Of a stretch of 64,000 nt of DNA, positions 25,501 through 36,814 are shown one piece after another. The stretch is from Selaginella tamariscina (lineage: Eukaryota > Streptophyta > Lycopodiopsida > Selaginellales > Selaginellaceae). The notes beneath the pieces were generated by a model. It was given only the letters and a program-made list of their open reading frames with translations. It searched no databases and was not told the DNA's origin. Both the position numbers and the translations under genes were made by a program. The first letter of the stretch is position 1, and the number at the start of each line of letters is the position of its first letter. The DNA lies in contig PUQB01000062.1 of assembly GCA_003024785.1 (NCBI GenBank), positions 434,009-498,008 of the forward strand, read 5' to 3'.

Positions 25501-26890
25501 CAGTATATAACTTTAAGGTGGTGCACAGGCCTGGGCGAACAATGGTGGATGCGGATGCACTTTCTCGAGCACCCCTCTGATTCCACTTTGCCTGCTCATG
25601 CAGTCGCTGCAGCATTCGGTTTGATACAAGCCCCTCAGGTATTCGATGCCGACTTACCATCCTTGGAACAGTGGCAGGATGCCAAAAACATGAACCATGG
25701 ACGAGGCAATTACGGATGCGTTTGCAATCCTCTTCCGAACCGGTTTCGACAATATCATGCTCAGTTTCGACTTCAGGATGGTTTATTGTATTTTATTGGG
25801 ACAAATCCAGAGACAGATGGCGTTGGCTGTGCCCTCTACATATGTTCCACACCTTCTTCGAGCATATCATGATTCGCCTATTGTTGGAGGTCATCTTGGT
25901 CACCAACGAGTGTTGGAGAAGCTCCGCGATCCTTTTATTGGCCAGCATGCGTGGTGATGTGATCAGGTATATTCAAGCTGTCCCATTTGTCAAACTCGGA
26001 ATTCCTCTACGACTCGGGCCATGGGGGTGTTAGAATCCATCAAGTCTCTCGCCCTTTTGAGTTAATTGCAGTGGATTTAATGGGACCTTTTCCACGTTCT
26101 TCTCAAGGTAACCAGTACATCATTGTGTATGATTATTTAACTCGATGGGTGGAGGTTGGTGCTCTTCCGGATGCAACTGCCATGTCAACAGCTTTGTTTT
26201 TGTTCGATAATGTGGTTTTGCAGCATTCTTGTCCAGAGCGGATGTTATCAGATAATGGCCCCGCTTTCATTGCAGAGGTATTCCGAGTGTTGTGTGAGAG
26301 GTTAGGGGTAAAACACTCATTTGCCTCTCCATATCATCCACAAACTGATGGTTTGGTGGAGCGATTGAATCGGACCTTCAAGGGTATGATCTCGAAGTAT
26401 GTGAACTTCAATCACACTGACTGGGATTGGTATTTGCGATGCTTGAGATTTGCTTATGTAACAGGCATTCAGAGTTCGATTGGTATCTCTCCATTCAAGG
26501 CATTGTATGGATATGATCCTAAGTTGCCTAGTGAATTGGGTTATCATCGAATCTGCCACGTGCCGAGGATGCAAAATGTGGGCTCGACATTTGGATGCTG
26601 TTTTGCCTCTTCTGCGTGCAGAGTCTGCTGAACATCTTGGTCGAGCTCAAATACAGCAACAATCTTCTTACAATGCACGACATCAAATTCCACCAGACTA
26701 TGCTGACGGTGACTTAGTACTGGTACGTTTTCCCAAGCTAACTGCACCTGGGCTTGCAACTGGTTTATTACATAAGTGGCTTGGTCCCTACCGAGTCTCC
26801 GAAAGGTTGGTCCTCAGGTGTATCAGTACAGTTGGTGGGATCTCATGAGGTTGAGATAGTTCACGTAGTTCGAATGAAACGGTTTGTTGT
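22547..26890 (+). other. Element A coding remains: gag, PR, RT, RH, INT
   Basis: Parts in order: gag about 22547-23600, with a zinc knuckle (CWACWAPGH type) near 23435-23490 after an Arg/Pro/Gly-rich stretch; aspartic protease (VDTGSSMSS) near 23765-23800; reverse transcriptase about 24340-24900, with FCVDYRPLN, KLDLASGYWQ and the FIDD active-site box near 24770; RNase H about 25190-25500 (RVDASDVGIGGVL, ECLAAVWGFERLHAYL); integrase about 25850-26500, with an HHCC finger, VDLMGPFP, SDNGPAF and SPYHPQTDGLVERLNR; a GPYRV-type C-terminal patch near 26780. The pol region is the most legible part. Confidence 0.9.
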
Positions 26891-26995
26891 TCGAGACTCG
26901 TTGACTACATTCGGTCATACCTTAGATGGCCCAACTCACACGGATCCAGGACCATCAGATCCATCACCATCTACACAACCGCAGAGGGGGGATAA

Positions 26996-27199
26996 TGTAA
27001 GATACTGTATATTATGTAACGTAATGTATATACGCATGTGTATATACACACATGCATAGTGACACATGGGTGGTGATCTGGCCGCCATGTGTCAGCGCCA
27101 CGTGTCGCATGTGTGCCACGTGGCAGGAGGTCTCCTGTATATAAGCAGGGTTTTTGTAGCTTAAGGATCTGACATTTTAATATATATCGGCTTCTTTCA
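26996..27199 (+). repeat. 3' LTR of element A
   Basis: Copy of the 22303-22500 LTR, 204 bases, with the same hairpin, G-box and TATA motifs. It directly follows the purine tract at 26981-26995. Confidence 0.95.
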
Positions 27200-27254
27200 C
27201 TTTGAATTTATAAAAAAAACATTTTAATATATCTTAATCTTTTCATGTTATCCT

Positions 27255-28310
27255 ATGGTAACTGAGAAGTGGTAATGGTTGAGCTTCCCGTTTTAACCCC
27301 GAAATCCCACGGAGTCTTTTAGGTGGTGGTGGTGAAGCATATACCTTGTGGTGGGGCATATACTTTAGGTACTGGGGAGGATTCATGATGCAAAGGGTGG
27401 CGGAGGAGAATGGTAGTAAACTGGAGGTGACTGACCTGAAGGCGGCGGCGGTGGTCTATGGTGAGGACCTAGTTTAGGGTAGCCTAAAGGTGGTGGATAA
27501 GTTGGCGGAGGTGTCCTAAAGATGGTGAGTGACCTAAAGGAGGTGAAGTATAATGTGGGGGTGGTGAGTGACCTAATGGTGGTGGTTTATGACGAGGACC
27601 TAGTTTAGGGTAGCCTAAAGGTGGTGGAGAATGTGGAGGTGGTGGTGAAGTATATTTAGTTAGTGGGGAGAATGGTGACTTGGTGGAGGTGGGTGACCTA
27701 TATATACATATGGAGGAGGATGAGAAGGTACCATATGAGGAGGGTAAGGTTTTACCGGGGTTGGAGGTGGTTTACCAACGGTGAAATACCATGGTAAATT
27801 GGAGGTGGATGGGAATGGTAACTAAGTATTTTCGAGGGTGGTGGATGGTAACTTGGAGGTGGTGGTGGGGATACGTATACAAACACAGTGTTGTATAGTG
27901 AAGGTTTCTTCGAGGGTGTACATGCGAACGGCCCAGATGTAAAGATGACTTCGTGTAAGGATTTGTACATGAGTGTTAGCGATGCTCCTGTATGTCCGTC
28001 TCCCATTGTGCTTACCATGTTGCAGTTATCACCACCTAGTATATAAACACAATATACACATGTATTGAGATACGTTATATAACTGCAACATGGTAAGCAC
28101 AATGGGAGACGGACATGGTAAGCACAATGGGAGCTCCTCTGAGGCCAGGTACGTACATACACATACACAATCTTCGCTTTACAACCCTTGATTCCGAATA
28201 TGCCTGGTATATCATCCATTGGATAGAGAATATCCTGTGTATCCTATCCCGGAACGTCACGAAGCCGTAGAGATCAGTGCATTTCACTCCAACTTCCGCA
28301 TCTGATATAA
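27255..28310 (-). CDS. Pollen Ole e 1-domain protein with extensin-like proline-rich tail
   Basis: On the minus strand an exon near 28300-28150 reads DAEVGVKCTDLYGFVTFRD, then ILYPMDDIPGIFGIKGCKAK in a neighbouring frame. The next exon, from about 28020, reads CNMVSTMGDGHTGASLTL, MYKSLHEVIFTSGPFACTP and then PPPPPSYHPPPS. The A-x-V-x-V-x-C start, the C-N...G-x-T-G-A segment and the GPFACTP ending are typical of Pollen Ole e 1 (POE) domains, which in wall proteins are joined to Pro-rich tails. The tail (about 27255-27890) is rich in PPPLGYPKLGP and PPPPSGQSPP-like text spread over several frames, so its end is uncertain. Such proteins are secreted to the cell wall. A hairpin repeat (27992-28116) lies at the second exon's 5' edge. 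Confidence 0.5.
27992..28116. repeat. Perfect 38-bp inverted repeat with 49-base loop
   Basis: The left arm 27992-28029 and the right arm 28079-28116 are exact reverse complements over 38 bases; the loop is 28030-28078. A third, partial copy in the right-arm orientation follows at about 28112-28132. The left arm overlaps the coding sequence for CNMVSTMGDGH of the Pollen Ole e 1-type gene. Confidence 0.95.
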
Positions 28311-28332
28311 ACGTGCGTGCGTGCGTGCGTGC

Positions 28333-28368
<36 letters not shown>

Positions 28369-28372
28369 TAGT
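28310..28372. repeat. (GCGT)n-(GT)n-(GA)n microsatellite
   Basis: Runs of gcgt, gt and ga follow each other between the two minus-strand exons. Confidence 0.9.
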
Positions 28373-28479
28373 TATAGTCTCTTAATATAGATGTAAACTG
28401 CAGCTAATGTATATATACTATGTGCCTATATTGTATATGCACATTTACACACACGCACGCACACACAACACATATACAC

Positions 28480-28735
28480 ACAGACCTTGAAGGGGAACAA
28501 CCATCCTTTCCCACTGCACCATGCCCACATCGGTCACACACAACGTGTCCCTTAACCAAAATTCTGGGCTTCCTATCTCAAGCTTGAAATTATCATTGGG
28601 ACCGAACGCTTCAATTAAACTCTCCTAAATGTACATTCTGCTGTGCTCCCACATTCCCATAAATCCCAACTATATTATTAACAAATAGAAGATTGCCTTT
28701 CCCATTGTTTGCATATCCTACATGAGTACGAGTTT
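28480..28735 (-). CDS. Unrecognised exon, possibly the first part of the Ole e 1-domain gene
   Basis: The minus strand reads YANNGKGNLLFVNNIVGIYG, NVGAQQNVHLGE, and after one frame slip SLIEAFGPNDNFKLEIGSPE and FWLRDTLCVTDVGMVQWERM. The text is protein-like and ends (LQG) near a possible donor at about 28485. It lies about 180 bases upstream of the Ole e 1-domain exon on the same strand, so it may belong to that gene, but the standard Ole e 1 N-terminus does not look like this. No start codon or signal peptide is certain. Confidence 0.3.
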
Positions 28736-28739
28736 CACA

Positions 28740-30019
28740 CTCTGCATATCCTACATTTGGTTAAGTTTCACACTGTGTGTGTATGGGACACCATAATTTG
28801 ATTCTTTATCTTATATATATCGTTTTCTGGACAGTACCTTCAAAGCCTGTCTTTTACTTTGGTACACGGGTGTAAACGCGGTTTTAAATATAAATGTGCT
28901 TATATGTGTGTGTGTATGTGTGTGTGTGTGTTTAAAGACGTGTGGTAAAGGTAAATATATTAAATGTATGTATAAATTGATTACATCTGGCCTGCAAGTT
29001 CACGGGTTTACCTGCAGTTCTTGCAGAAGTGATACACAACACATACATATATATATATATATATATACTTTTTATACGATTTATTATATAAAAGAAAGAA
29101 TATTTAATATGTTTTATTAAGGTAATAATTATGTTGTCATGTTAAAAATACATCGTTAATGTTTTGTTTTAAATATAGTATAGATATAAGGCATATATTA
29201 AGGTACATTTTGCTGCATTAACATGTATGTTTTCTTATTAATGTTTGTGTGTGTGTGACACGTGTGTACTCTCATATACGACTCGCATACAAGCAAGTAA
29301 AAAAAATGTAGATGGTATCCAATATTATTAAATTTAATAGATATATGTATACTCTTAAAATACATGTGGCTGTGTATACACACACACACATGTATATACA
29401 ATAAGAATCCACATAAGTCTTATTCCATAGTGACATACACTAGCATGTTTACCACTACATTATTGCGAGTGAGACATGCTAGCGATAAGTTGATGGTTCA
29501 TATTTGATTAACTGGTTTATCAAATAATTACTACTGGGTATCAATAGTGCAAATTTAAAGTAATTAATATTTACTTAAATATTAATTAAGAAGTAATAAA
29601 TTACCGAATCACGGAAGGTTTAAATAATAGAAATTCAATGTTGTTTATAAAAATTAATTTGTAGGGTTTAAATAATTTATAATTTACATAAAGAATGATG
29701 TTAAGGGTTTTTGAACAACAACACCAATATCTAATCTTTTTTTGAAATACAATTTTAAATGTCACTTTTAATTTAAGGAAATAATAACTAATGGGTAAGA
29801 ACTTTTATAAAAGAAATTAAATAAAAACTAAAACAATGCAAACTTAATATGTTCATTTAATAATCATTTTTTAGTTACAAGCGTATTATGACACCCAAGT
29901 GTTACATATGTATCACACACACACAAAAACACATTATTAGCATGTGTTTTTTTTTTTTTTTGGTGTGGTGTGTTGTGTGTGTGGTGTGTGTAACACAGCT
30001 CAAACAAATCGTCAAAGAT
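28740..30019. other. AT-rich intergenic DNA
   Basis: CA/GT and AT tracts (for example 28902-28932, 29047-29068) in AT-rich sequence. No gene is seen. Confidence 0.6.
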
Positions 30020-30606
30020 AAAAATAAATTAATAAATTAATAATTATTTTACTTAATATTTAACAAAGTTTGAGGTGTTACTTTCAAATATGTAAGTTTT
30101 GGAGTAATTTAAAAAGTAAACATTGTGTTAAACGGGGCGCAAAACTTACACCTTACGTGTGCACATGTCATTGTATGTATATCAAAAAGTGGACCTCCAA
30201 TGTTACAATAATAATTTGTAATTAAAATAAAAAAAATACTAATTTAGGATATCACATTTCTTATGAAGATTGCATTAGCAAAAATTATATATAATTAAAG
30301 TTTTATCGTTCTTATATAATTTAGGAGGTTTTGCATTTCCTTAAGCAAATTATCATAAATTTTATATAATTATATTTTTACTTAATTGTTACTTATAAAT
30401 TATATTTACAAACCTTATAAATAATAAGAAATAACTTTGTTATTTAAAAATAATTTAATTAAGTATTATTAAATATTTATAAAAACATTAGACAAACTTG
30501 TCTTCTAAAATATTCTCTTCCTCATTTTTACATTTGATTTAAACAAATGTTAAATTCTGGATAGACCATGTTTAAAAGAGTTATGAATACCTAAGTTTGT
30601 CTAACC
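30020..30606 (+). repeat. Dispersed repeat copy 1 (about 590 bp)
   Basis: This stretch and 33757-34352 run in parallel from an AT-rich start through a shared GAGGTGTTACTTTCAAATAT to a shared AATACCTAAGTTTGTCTAAC. They differ by scattered substitutions and small indels, by eye roughly one base in ten. The family is unknown; no TG..CA ends or coding sequence were found. About 300 AT-rich bases with no feature separate it from the next gene. Confidence 0.85.
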
Positions 30607-30947
30607 TAAACCCTAAACCCATGGGTTAGGATTTAGGAGCTCAAAGGACTCGTTCACATGTGCTTGCATTTATCACTCCTGCCTTTCATGGAGTGCGTGC
30701 GTGCGTGCGTAGAGAGAGAGGCTTAACAGCTCTTGGGACTTGATGAAGCGTGAGGCATGGAAGATAGACTTGAATAAATATGTTGCAGTTATCATGAAGG
30801 CATCTTATATGGATTAAAGACAAAGTTTCTTGCTAGATTAATTTCTTTCATTGCTGACCAAGATGATATTATGCTTGGTTGCACCTGAAATAAAAACATC
30901 TACTGTCATGTGGTGTTGTGTCTTGGTGTGTGTTATACCTGTTATTG

Positions 30948-33247
30948 TTATTCTTCTTCGTGATAGCTCTCGAGACCCTTGTACTTGTTATTGTCTCCAA
31001 AGACGCTCTTGGACTGCTTGAGCTTCTCCTCTATATAAGGCTTGAGCAGTTTCGCTTGGTATTCGTAGAGAGGCACCAAACCAGTAAATCCAACATCTGG
31101 CCCACCTCTTTTAGCCAAGGCATCCGCATACGGAAACACGTACTTCAGAATCTCGTTGTAAAATCTGGTACCAGCCTGTTACAGAACAAAGTCTGTGTGT
31201 GTGTGTGTGCGTGTGTGAACATACATCTGCAGGATTGAGCCAGAGATCGGGAAACATCTGCAGGCTGTTTGGGGTCGGAAAGGAGGCAGTAGTGGAATGC
31301 AGTTGCAAGCTTGCCCTCTAGGTCCACGTGTGAGAAGCGTCGTGCGGCTTGGACGAGCTCCTCCGGATTGGCTTCTCCAGAGAAGAATTTATGCTCCACA
31401 AAGCAGGCAAGGTGAAGGCCAAACACAAGGGCTGGTTCTTCACACAAAGGGTACTCGTGACGCAGGTAGTCAGGAGCTCTTGGCCTTTTTTTCTTCTGTA
31501 GAACGTGCAGCAGCTCACCTAATATTGTTTGGTGGGACTTGGACTTGCGTCTCTAATTTGTTGAGATCTGAATAGTGTACACTCCTCAGCAACTTTTCAT
31601 ATCGGGGCAGTACACGGGCCTCGAAGGCACGTGTGAACTTCAAGTCCCTGAAGTAGTAGTCGGTGAGGCCCATGGAGAACAGTAAGGCCTCCATATCCGT
31701 CTGCGCCTCCTCACAAGCCTGTTTCAAATGGTACTGGCAGGTTATCGACATTCTGATCATGAGCAAATCTAGCATTCCCATAGAAATAGTGCTCCTCGAA
31801 TATCCTCTCATCCCATCCGTTGCTGGTCAATCTCTTTCCTCTATGTACCCTGCCAGCCCTCGCATCTTCCCACGCCCAATGTACTGCGAAACGTGCCCCA
31901 GCGCCCCGCTCCTCAGCACTCTGCTACCTAAACCACAAAAAGTAAATCCTCGGCTAACTTAACAAGCTTAGACAAATTGACCAATCTTACAGATATTTGT
32001 GTACCGTCTACAGTGCTAACTTCTCGGTGCCAGTTTTTCTTGGATGGTGTGTATTCGTGTGTGTGCACCATGTAAACATTAATGTGCGTGTGTATGCATA
32101 CATTATTAGGCTTTGGTTTTCTAATATGAAAGATTTGAGTTTATATACGGCTACATTGTTAACTCCATCTCATTATGCATATAGTACTCACTAGAGCCCC
32201 GTATGGCTGAACAAATATCCAACATTCTTGCAGTGTATACATAAGCTCTATTGGAATACATTTAATTGAGTAACACTGTTTAAAAAAGAGTTTCAACAAT
32301 AACAACACCTTTTTTCTGTATTTAAGTGGATAGTATATAGTTCACAACCTCGTATGCTGGTAGATATTTTTCTAAGGACTTGGGCACTCTCAAGTCCTTC
32401 AACCAATTAACTTCTCTCATGTTGGTATCTAGGAGAGGTCTATAATGCTCCAATCCCATAGAATTGGTTACGAGGGTTTCGAACCCTACGTGGAAAACTC
32501 TAAGGGTACATCCACCTTTGAGGTAATATACCTTTAATGTTGGCGAATCATGCATGGGAGGTCTTATTGGTTTACTGCATAAGCACCTTGAACATCTATT
32601 AAGGTACAAATGCAATGAGCAAAAGTTACTCGCATAGTCCTGATAGCAAAACCGCTCACTATGTATTTCTTCAGCTTTGCTGGATGGTGGGGGTTGCTAA
32701 GAAACAAGTGATTTTCAGCAAGCATTGCCAAGGACGAAAGGATATATCTGGCATCTTCAATGGTCACGCTACCGTTCCCAATGTAAGGAAGTAACCCTCG
32801 CAAATGCTGGTCTAGGAATTGATCAACATCCTTGGTATCTTACGAGGCTGGTTGTGCAGACGTGAACCTGAACCAAAGAATAACAGTTCTCTCTCTCGAC
32901 ACGCACACGCACACGCACACGAGACTCACATGTTCTTGTTAAGGACGATTTTGTAACAATCCAATTCATGAGAGTCTTTATCCCAATTGCAACCAGCAAT
33001 TTTGCAAAATATGGATTCCTATTCTTGAAATTGATACCTCCGTACTTCACGAAATAGAGTTCCATGTATAGGACAGCCTACAATCCAAGCGAAGAGTGTT
33101 TACAAACAGTAGATAAGCCGTTCCATCTCTGAACCGATTTAACTCCTCTTGTTCGAGTCCATTGCGCATAGGCAGTCGTGTTACTACATAACGAAGGGTG
33201 GCACTTGTCCTAGCTTTTATCTTGACAAGACTCCACTGAGATATCAT
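30948..33247 (-). CDS. Unrecognised multi-exon gene
   Basis: Coding text on the minus strand runs from an ATG at 33247 (MISQWSLVKIKARTSATLRY) through VLYMELYFVKYGGINFKNRN (about 33070), LRGLLPYIGNGSVTIEDARY (about 32800), VRVFHVGFETLV-like text near 32490, MREVNWLKDLRVPKSLEKYL (about 32410), WDERIFEEHYFYGNARFAHD (about 31810), YYFRDLKFTRAFEARVLPRY (about 31650), HLACFVEHKFFSGEANPEEL (about 31400) and AGTRFYNEILKYVFPYADAL (about 31170), to YKGLESYHEEE and a stop at 30948-30950. One clear intron, full of CA repeats, lies at about 31178-31229; others are likely near 31900-32320 and 32620-32940. I recognise no domain, signal peptide or membrane segment. Start and exon borders are uncertain. Confidence 0.5.
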
Positions 33248-33691
33248 AACTCACATGTTATATCCGACGCAATCAGACTATTCAACTGTCATTCTCTTAC
33301 TTTTCTAAGATAAGGGAAGTTCATCCCCCATACTCTTCGGCAATTGTTTACAACTGAAGCTGTAAAGAACACAATATAATCACAAGGTCTATGTATATAT
33401 TCCTGACCACACACACATCACCACACGTACATATACGCCACCCACAAAAACTAATTATATTATTTAACTTAAATGTTGAGCACATGTAAACAAAAGTGTC
33501 AAATACCTAGATTGCAAAACCGTGACAGAAGAGAGGAAGCTAAAACTGTTAAAACGACAAAAATACATAAGCCAAGAATAATATACACAGACGCAAGTAA
33601 AAACACTTACACCGTAATGCTATTTCGAAGTCCCATAATTCCATTCTGTTGCTTAAATAAAAAACAATAAGAAAATGGAGTACGAAGAATG

Positions 33692-33752
<61 letters not shown>

Positions 33753-33756
33753 TTAT
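33248..33756. other. Intergenic, with (CT)n-(CA)n microsatellite at about 33692-33752
   Basis: AT-rich sequence with no convincing gene. The CT run followed by a CA run ends at the start of the second dispersed repeat copy. Confidence 0.7.
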
Positions 33757-34352
33757 AAATAAATAAATTATAATATTATTTTATTTAATATTTAGTAAGG
33801 TTGAGGTGTTACTTTCAAATATGTAAGTTTTGGAGTAATTACAAAAGTAAACATTTTGTGTATAAATGGGGGCAAACTTACACCTGTGTGTGCACATGTC
33901 ATTATATGAATATAAAAAAGTAAACCTTCCCGTGCTACAATAATAGTTTGTAATTGAAAATAAAAAAATGTGCTAATTAGGATATCACATTTCTTGTGAA
34001 GATTTGCATTAGCAAAACTATATATAATTTAAAAGTTTCTCATTCTTATATAATTTAGGAGGTTTTGCATTTTTTTTAAGCAAAATTTTCATAAATTTTA
34101 TATAATTATACTTTAATTAATTGTTACTTATCAATATATTTCGAACCTTATAAGTAATAAGAAATAGCTTTGTTGAGTGCACTGGGATATTTAAGATAGT
34201 TCAATTAAGTGTTATTAGTTTATAGAAAACACTAGACAAACTTGTCTTTTTAAAATATTCTCTTCCTCATTTTTACATTTTATTTAAACAAATGTTAAAT
34301 TCTTGGTAGATCATGTTTGAAAGAGTTAGGAATACCTAAGTTTGTCTAACCC
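33757..34352 (+). repeat. Dispersed repeat copy 2 (about 590 bp)
   Basis: Same orientation as 30020-30606 and diverged from it. The two copies bracket the unrecognised gene. Confidence 0.85.
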
Positions 34353-34879
34353 TCTATGGGTAGGTTTGGAGTAAGATTAGTATTTGTCCTAAAGTTTAAA
34401 CTTTATTTCATTTAATGTCACCTACTTACTCAAATAACAAACAGAGGGGCCTCTACTGTATAACTTGAATTAAAGTATATGTTAACAAAAGTCTTTGTGT
34501 TCAAAAGAGAATATATTATTTTCTTATTGATGCAAGCTTAAGCTTATGCAAGCATAACTTCTTTATATCACCTTAACTTAGGGTAGTCACACCCTAGGTA
34601 CATTTATTATACTCATGTGACTAAATATATTGCATTCATAAAGTTAGGTGCCTCATCCATGCCAGTTAGGAATAATATTCGTAATTCAGTTAATTCATGT
34701 ATTTTTAATTTACAGATAAGTATTGATTGTGCACTTAGTCAATTATGATCTTAATAAATTTGTTGGGATTTTCTTATGAGGGTTTCCAGGGTTAACATAT
34801 GCCAAGTAAAAAATTTGATAAAGATGAAGTATTTATAATGATTCATTAATCACTTAACAAATTAAATTACTCATCTTCA

Positions 34880-35605
34880 AGAATTAATTTTTAGATGTAC
34901 CTTTTTTGTCAATGTAGAACTTATGAATTATTAATAACTTTGTTGTGTTCTTTAGTACTTGAATTTCACTATATTATCATCTTATTAATAAACGCATCAA
35001 ATATTAACTTTTGAAGTGTGATGAACAAAATTACTCAACCACAACATGCCTTATTATTATTTTGAGATTTGAATGTCTTCACGCCTATATGCATGGGAGT
35101 GGGACTTAATTAGCTAAAAGATTTGTTTTTATTAATTTTAAATTTTACTCAATTGTTATCTTATGTGTCAACACATTATATTAACCTTAATATAATCAAA
35201 TATAATTGATTCTTCAATTTACATTCAATAATTTATTAAGCAAACATTTAAATCAGTTTAACAAAATTACTCAACTATTTAAATGATAATGTTTTATTAT
35301 TGTTTAAAGCTTTGGACATCTTTATGTTTATTTACATATGAATATATTAATTAGTTAAAAAGGTTATTATTAACTCCTAATACCTGAATTTCACTAAACT
35401 GTTTATTTTATTAATAAACACATTAAATATCAACTTCAGATGTGTGTTTATACAAATAAATATAGTTGATTCTTTAATTTAACATTCAATAACTTATATT
35501 AGTTAAATGTTTTAACCAATTGAACACAACTATTTGATTGACTATTATTTGTGATTTTGAAAATCTTCATGTCTATTTACATTAAAATGAGACACTATTA
35601 AAATA
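34880..35605. repeat. Degenerate tandem repeat, about 240-bp unit, three copies
   Basis: Units end near 35118, 35361 and 35605 with related text (aattagctaaaag, aattagttaaaaag, and a worn third). Each holds gaatttcact-like, attactcaac-like and cttcatgtctatttaca-like segments in the same order. No coding frame. The surrounding 34353-36814 is AT-rich and holds no gene. Confidence 0.5.
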
Positions 35606-36326
35606 TGATTATGTTGTAATAACTTTTTTTTATTGAAGCACAAAAACCTTATGAATCAAACATTGCAACTTCAAATTTATAATTTAAAGGTGATGCACCG
35701 ATCAAAATAAATAATTATTAATTTTTCATAAACACCTCTTACAAATTATATAATGCATGATATATATTTTGGTAAAATGTTTTGATTTAGTATAAGCCTC
35801 TTGAGTGTTCAATATCAAACTACCATCTTTTGAAGTGTTTCGATCTATATAAAAAATAAATAATTAGTTTTCTTTAATTTGTTAAATTTTGAATACAAAG
35901 AGATTTTTATTTCATGAAAATAAATTTTAAAAATTAATTATGATTAACTATACTTTTTATTTATATTTCACACTTTTTGTAACCATACATAGCGGGTCAT
36001 TTCGATTGTTAACACGTATTGAAAATTAAAAAACTTTGTTGTTTTTTTATTGGACAAGCGTGCACATTAATGTAATTAAGTATATTAAATATTGTTTGAC
36101 TTGCCAATTAAATTAGATACAAGTTCTATGTAGATGTGGGCATTTACGTTTTCAAAGTGTGGTGACGAACTGTTGCAATTGTAACCTAGTACGTTGAGTA
36201 CCTGCATTAGAAAATGCATTCTTCCCTACTCACTAGAATGGTGGACAAGATTTACATAATTAAATTAATGTAAAACACATAAAATTCTAATCTTTATCAA
36301 TTACCATTTTCATCCTAAACGTCAAT

Positions 36327-36400
36327 GACACATGGGCAATGATATTGCCTCCATGGTTATGAGACACATGGCAGTGATATGGCTCCAAGAGACTCAACAA
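36327..36400 (+). repeat. Possible worn fragment of the A/B-type LTR
   Basis: TGACACATGGG...TGAT...GCC.CCATG is followed by a second GACACATGGCAGTGATATGGC. Both resemble the central LTR segment of elements A and B. The match is short and may be chance. Confidence 0.25.
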
Positions 36401-36814
36401 GGTAGTGAGAATAAAATATATTGAGTGTTACAACTATATCATACTTAAAAGTATAATTTAAGTGGAATAATATACTTATAATGTATATAACATATATGTG
36501 TATATATATTGACTCTGTTATGACTGCGACGTCGGTCTGTGCTATCAGTGTATGTGGAGCCCCATCCCCACTACAACTGTGGCAGCCACAAAGTGTTATT
36601 CAATTCGTAAAGCATACGTCGTTTGAAGTTTTTATAAGGCATGATTATGAATATGAAATGCACAGTATGCGTCTTTATATGGTATGTATAACTAACAGGA
36701 CGTGTATAATCTATGAAATGAATTAATGGTAATTGTGTACAGTACAAGAGATTATTTTCACTCATTGTGGTTTGAGAAAATACAGAATTTCCTGCTTGTA
36801 TTCTTCAATCTAGC

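Larger units (their letters stand above)
22303..27199 (+). mobile_element. Ty3/gypsy LTR retrotransposon, element A
   Basis: Gag, protease, reverse transcriptase, RNase H and integrase lie in gypsy order between short LTRs (198 and 204 bases) beginning TGTAAGATACTG. The flanks share CTTT (22299-22302 and 27200-27203), a target duplication. A purine tract (gcagaggggggataa) precedes the 3' LTR; the bases after the 5' LTR (ttggtggagaagttggg) would be the primer site, but I cannot name the tRNA. The LTR pair shows no clear base substitution, only small length differences, so the insertion is recent. The coding part is broken, about seven interruptions. Element B is a sister copy. No chromodomain or envelope is seen. 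Confidence 0.95.
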
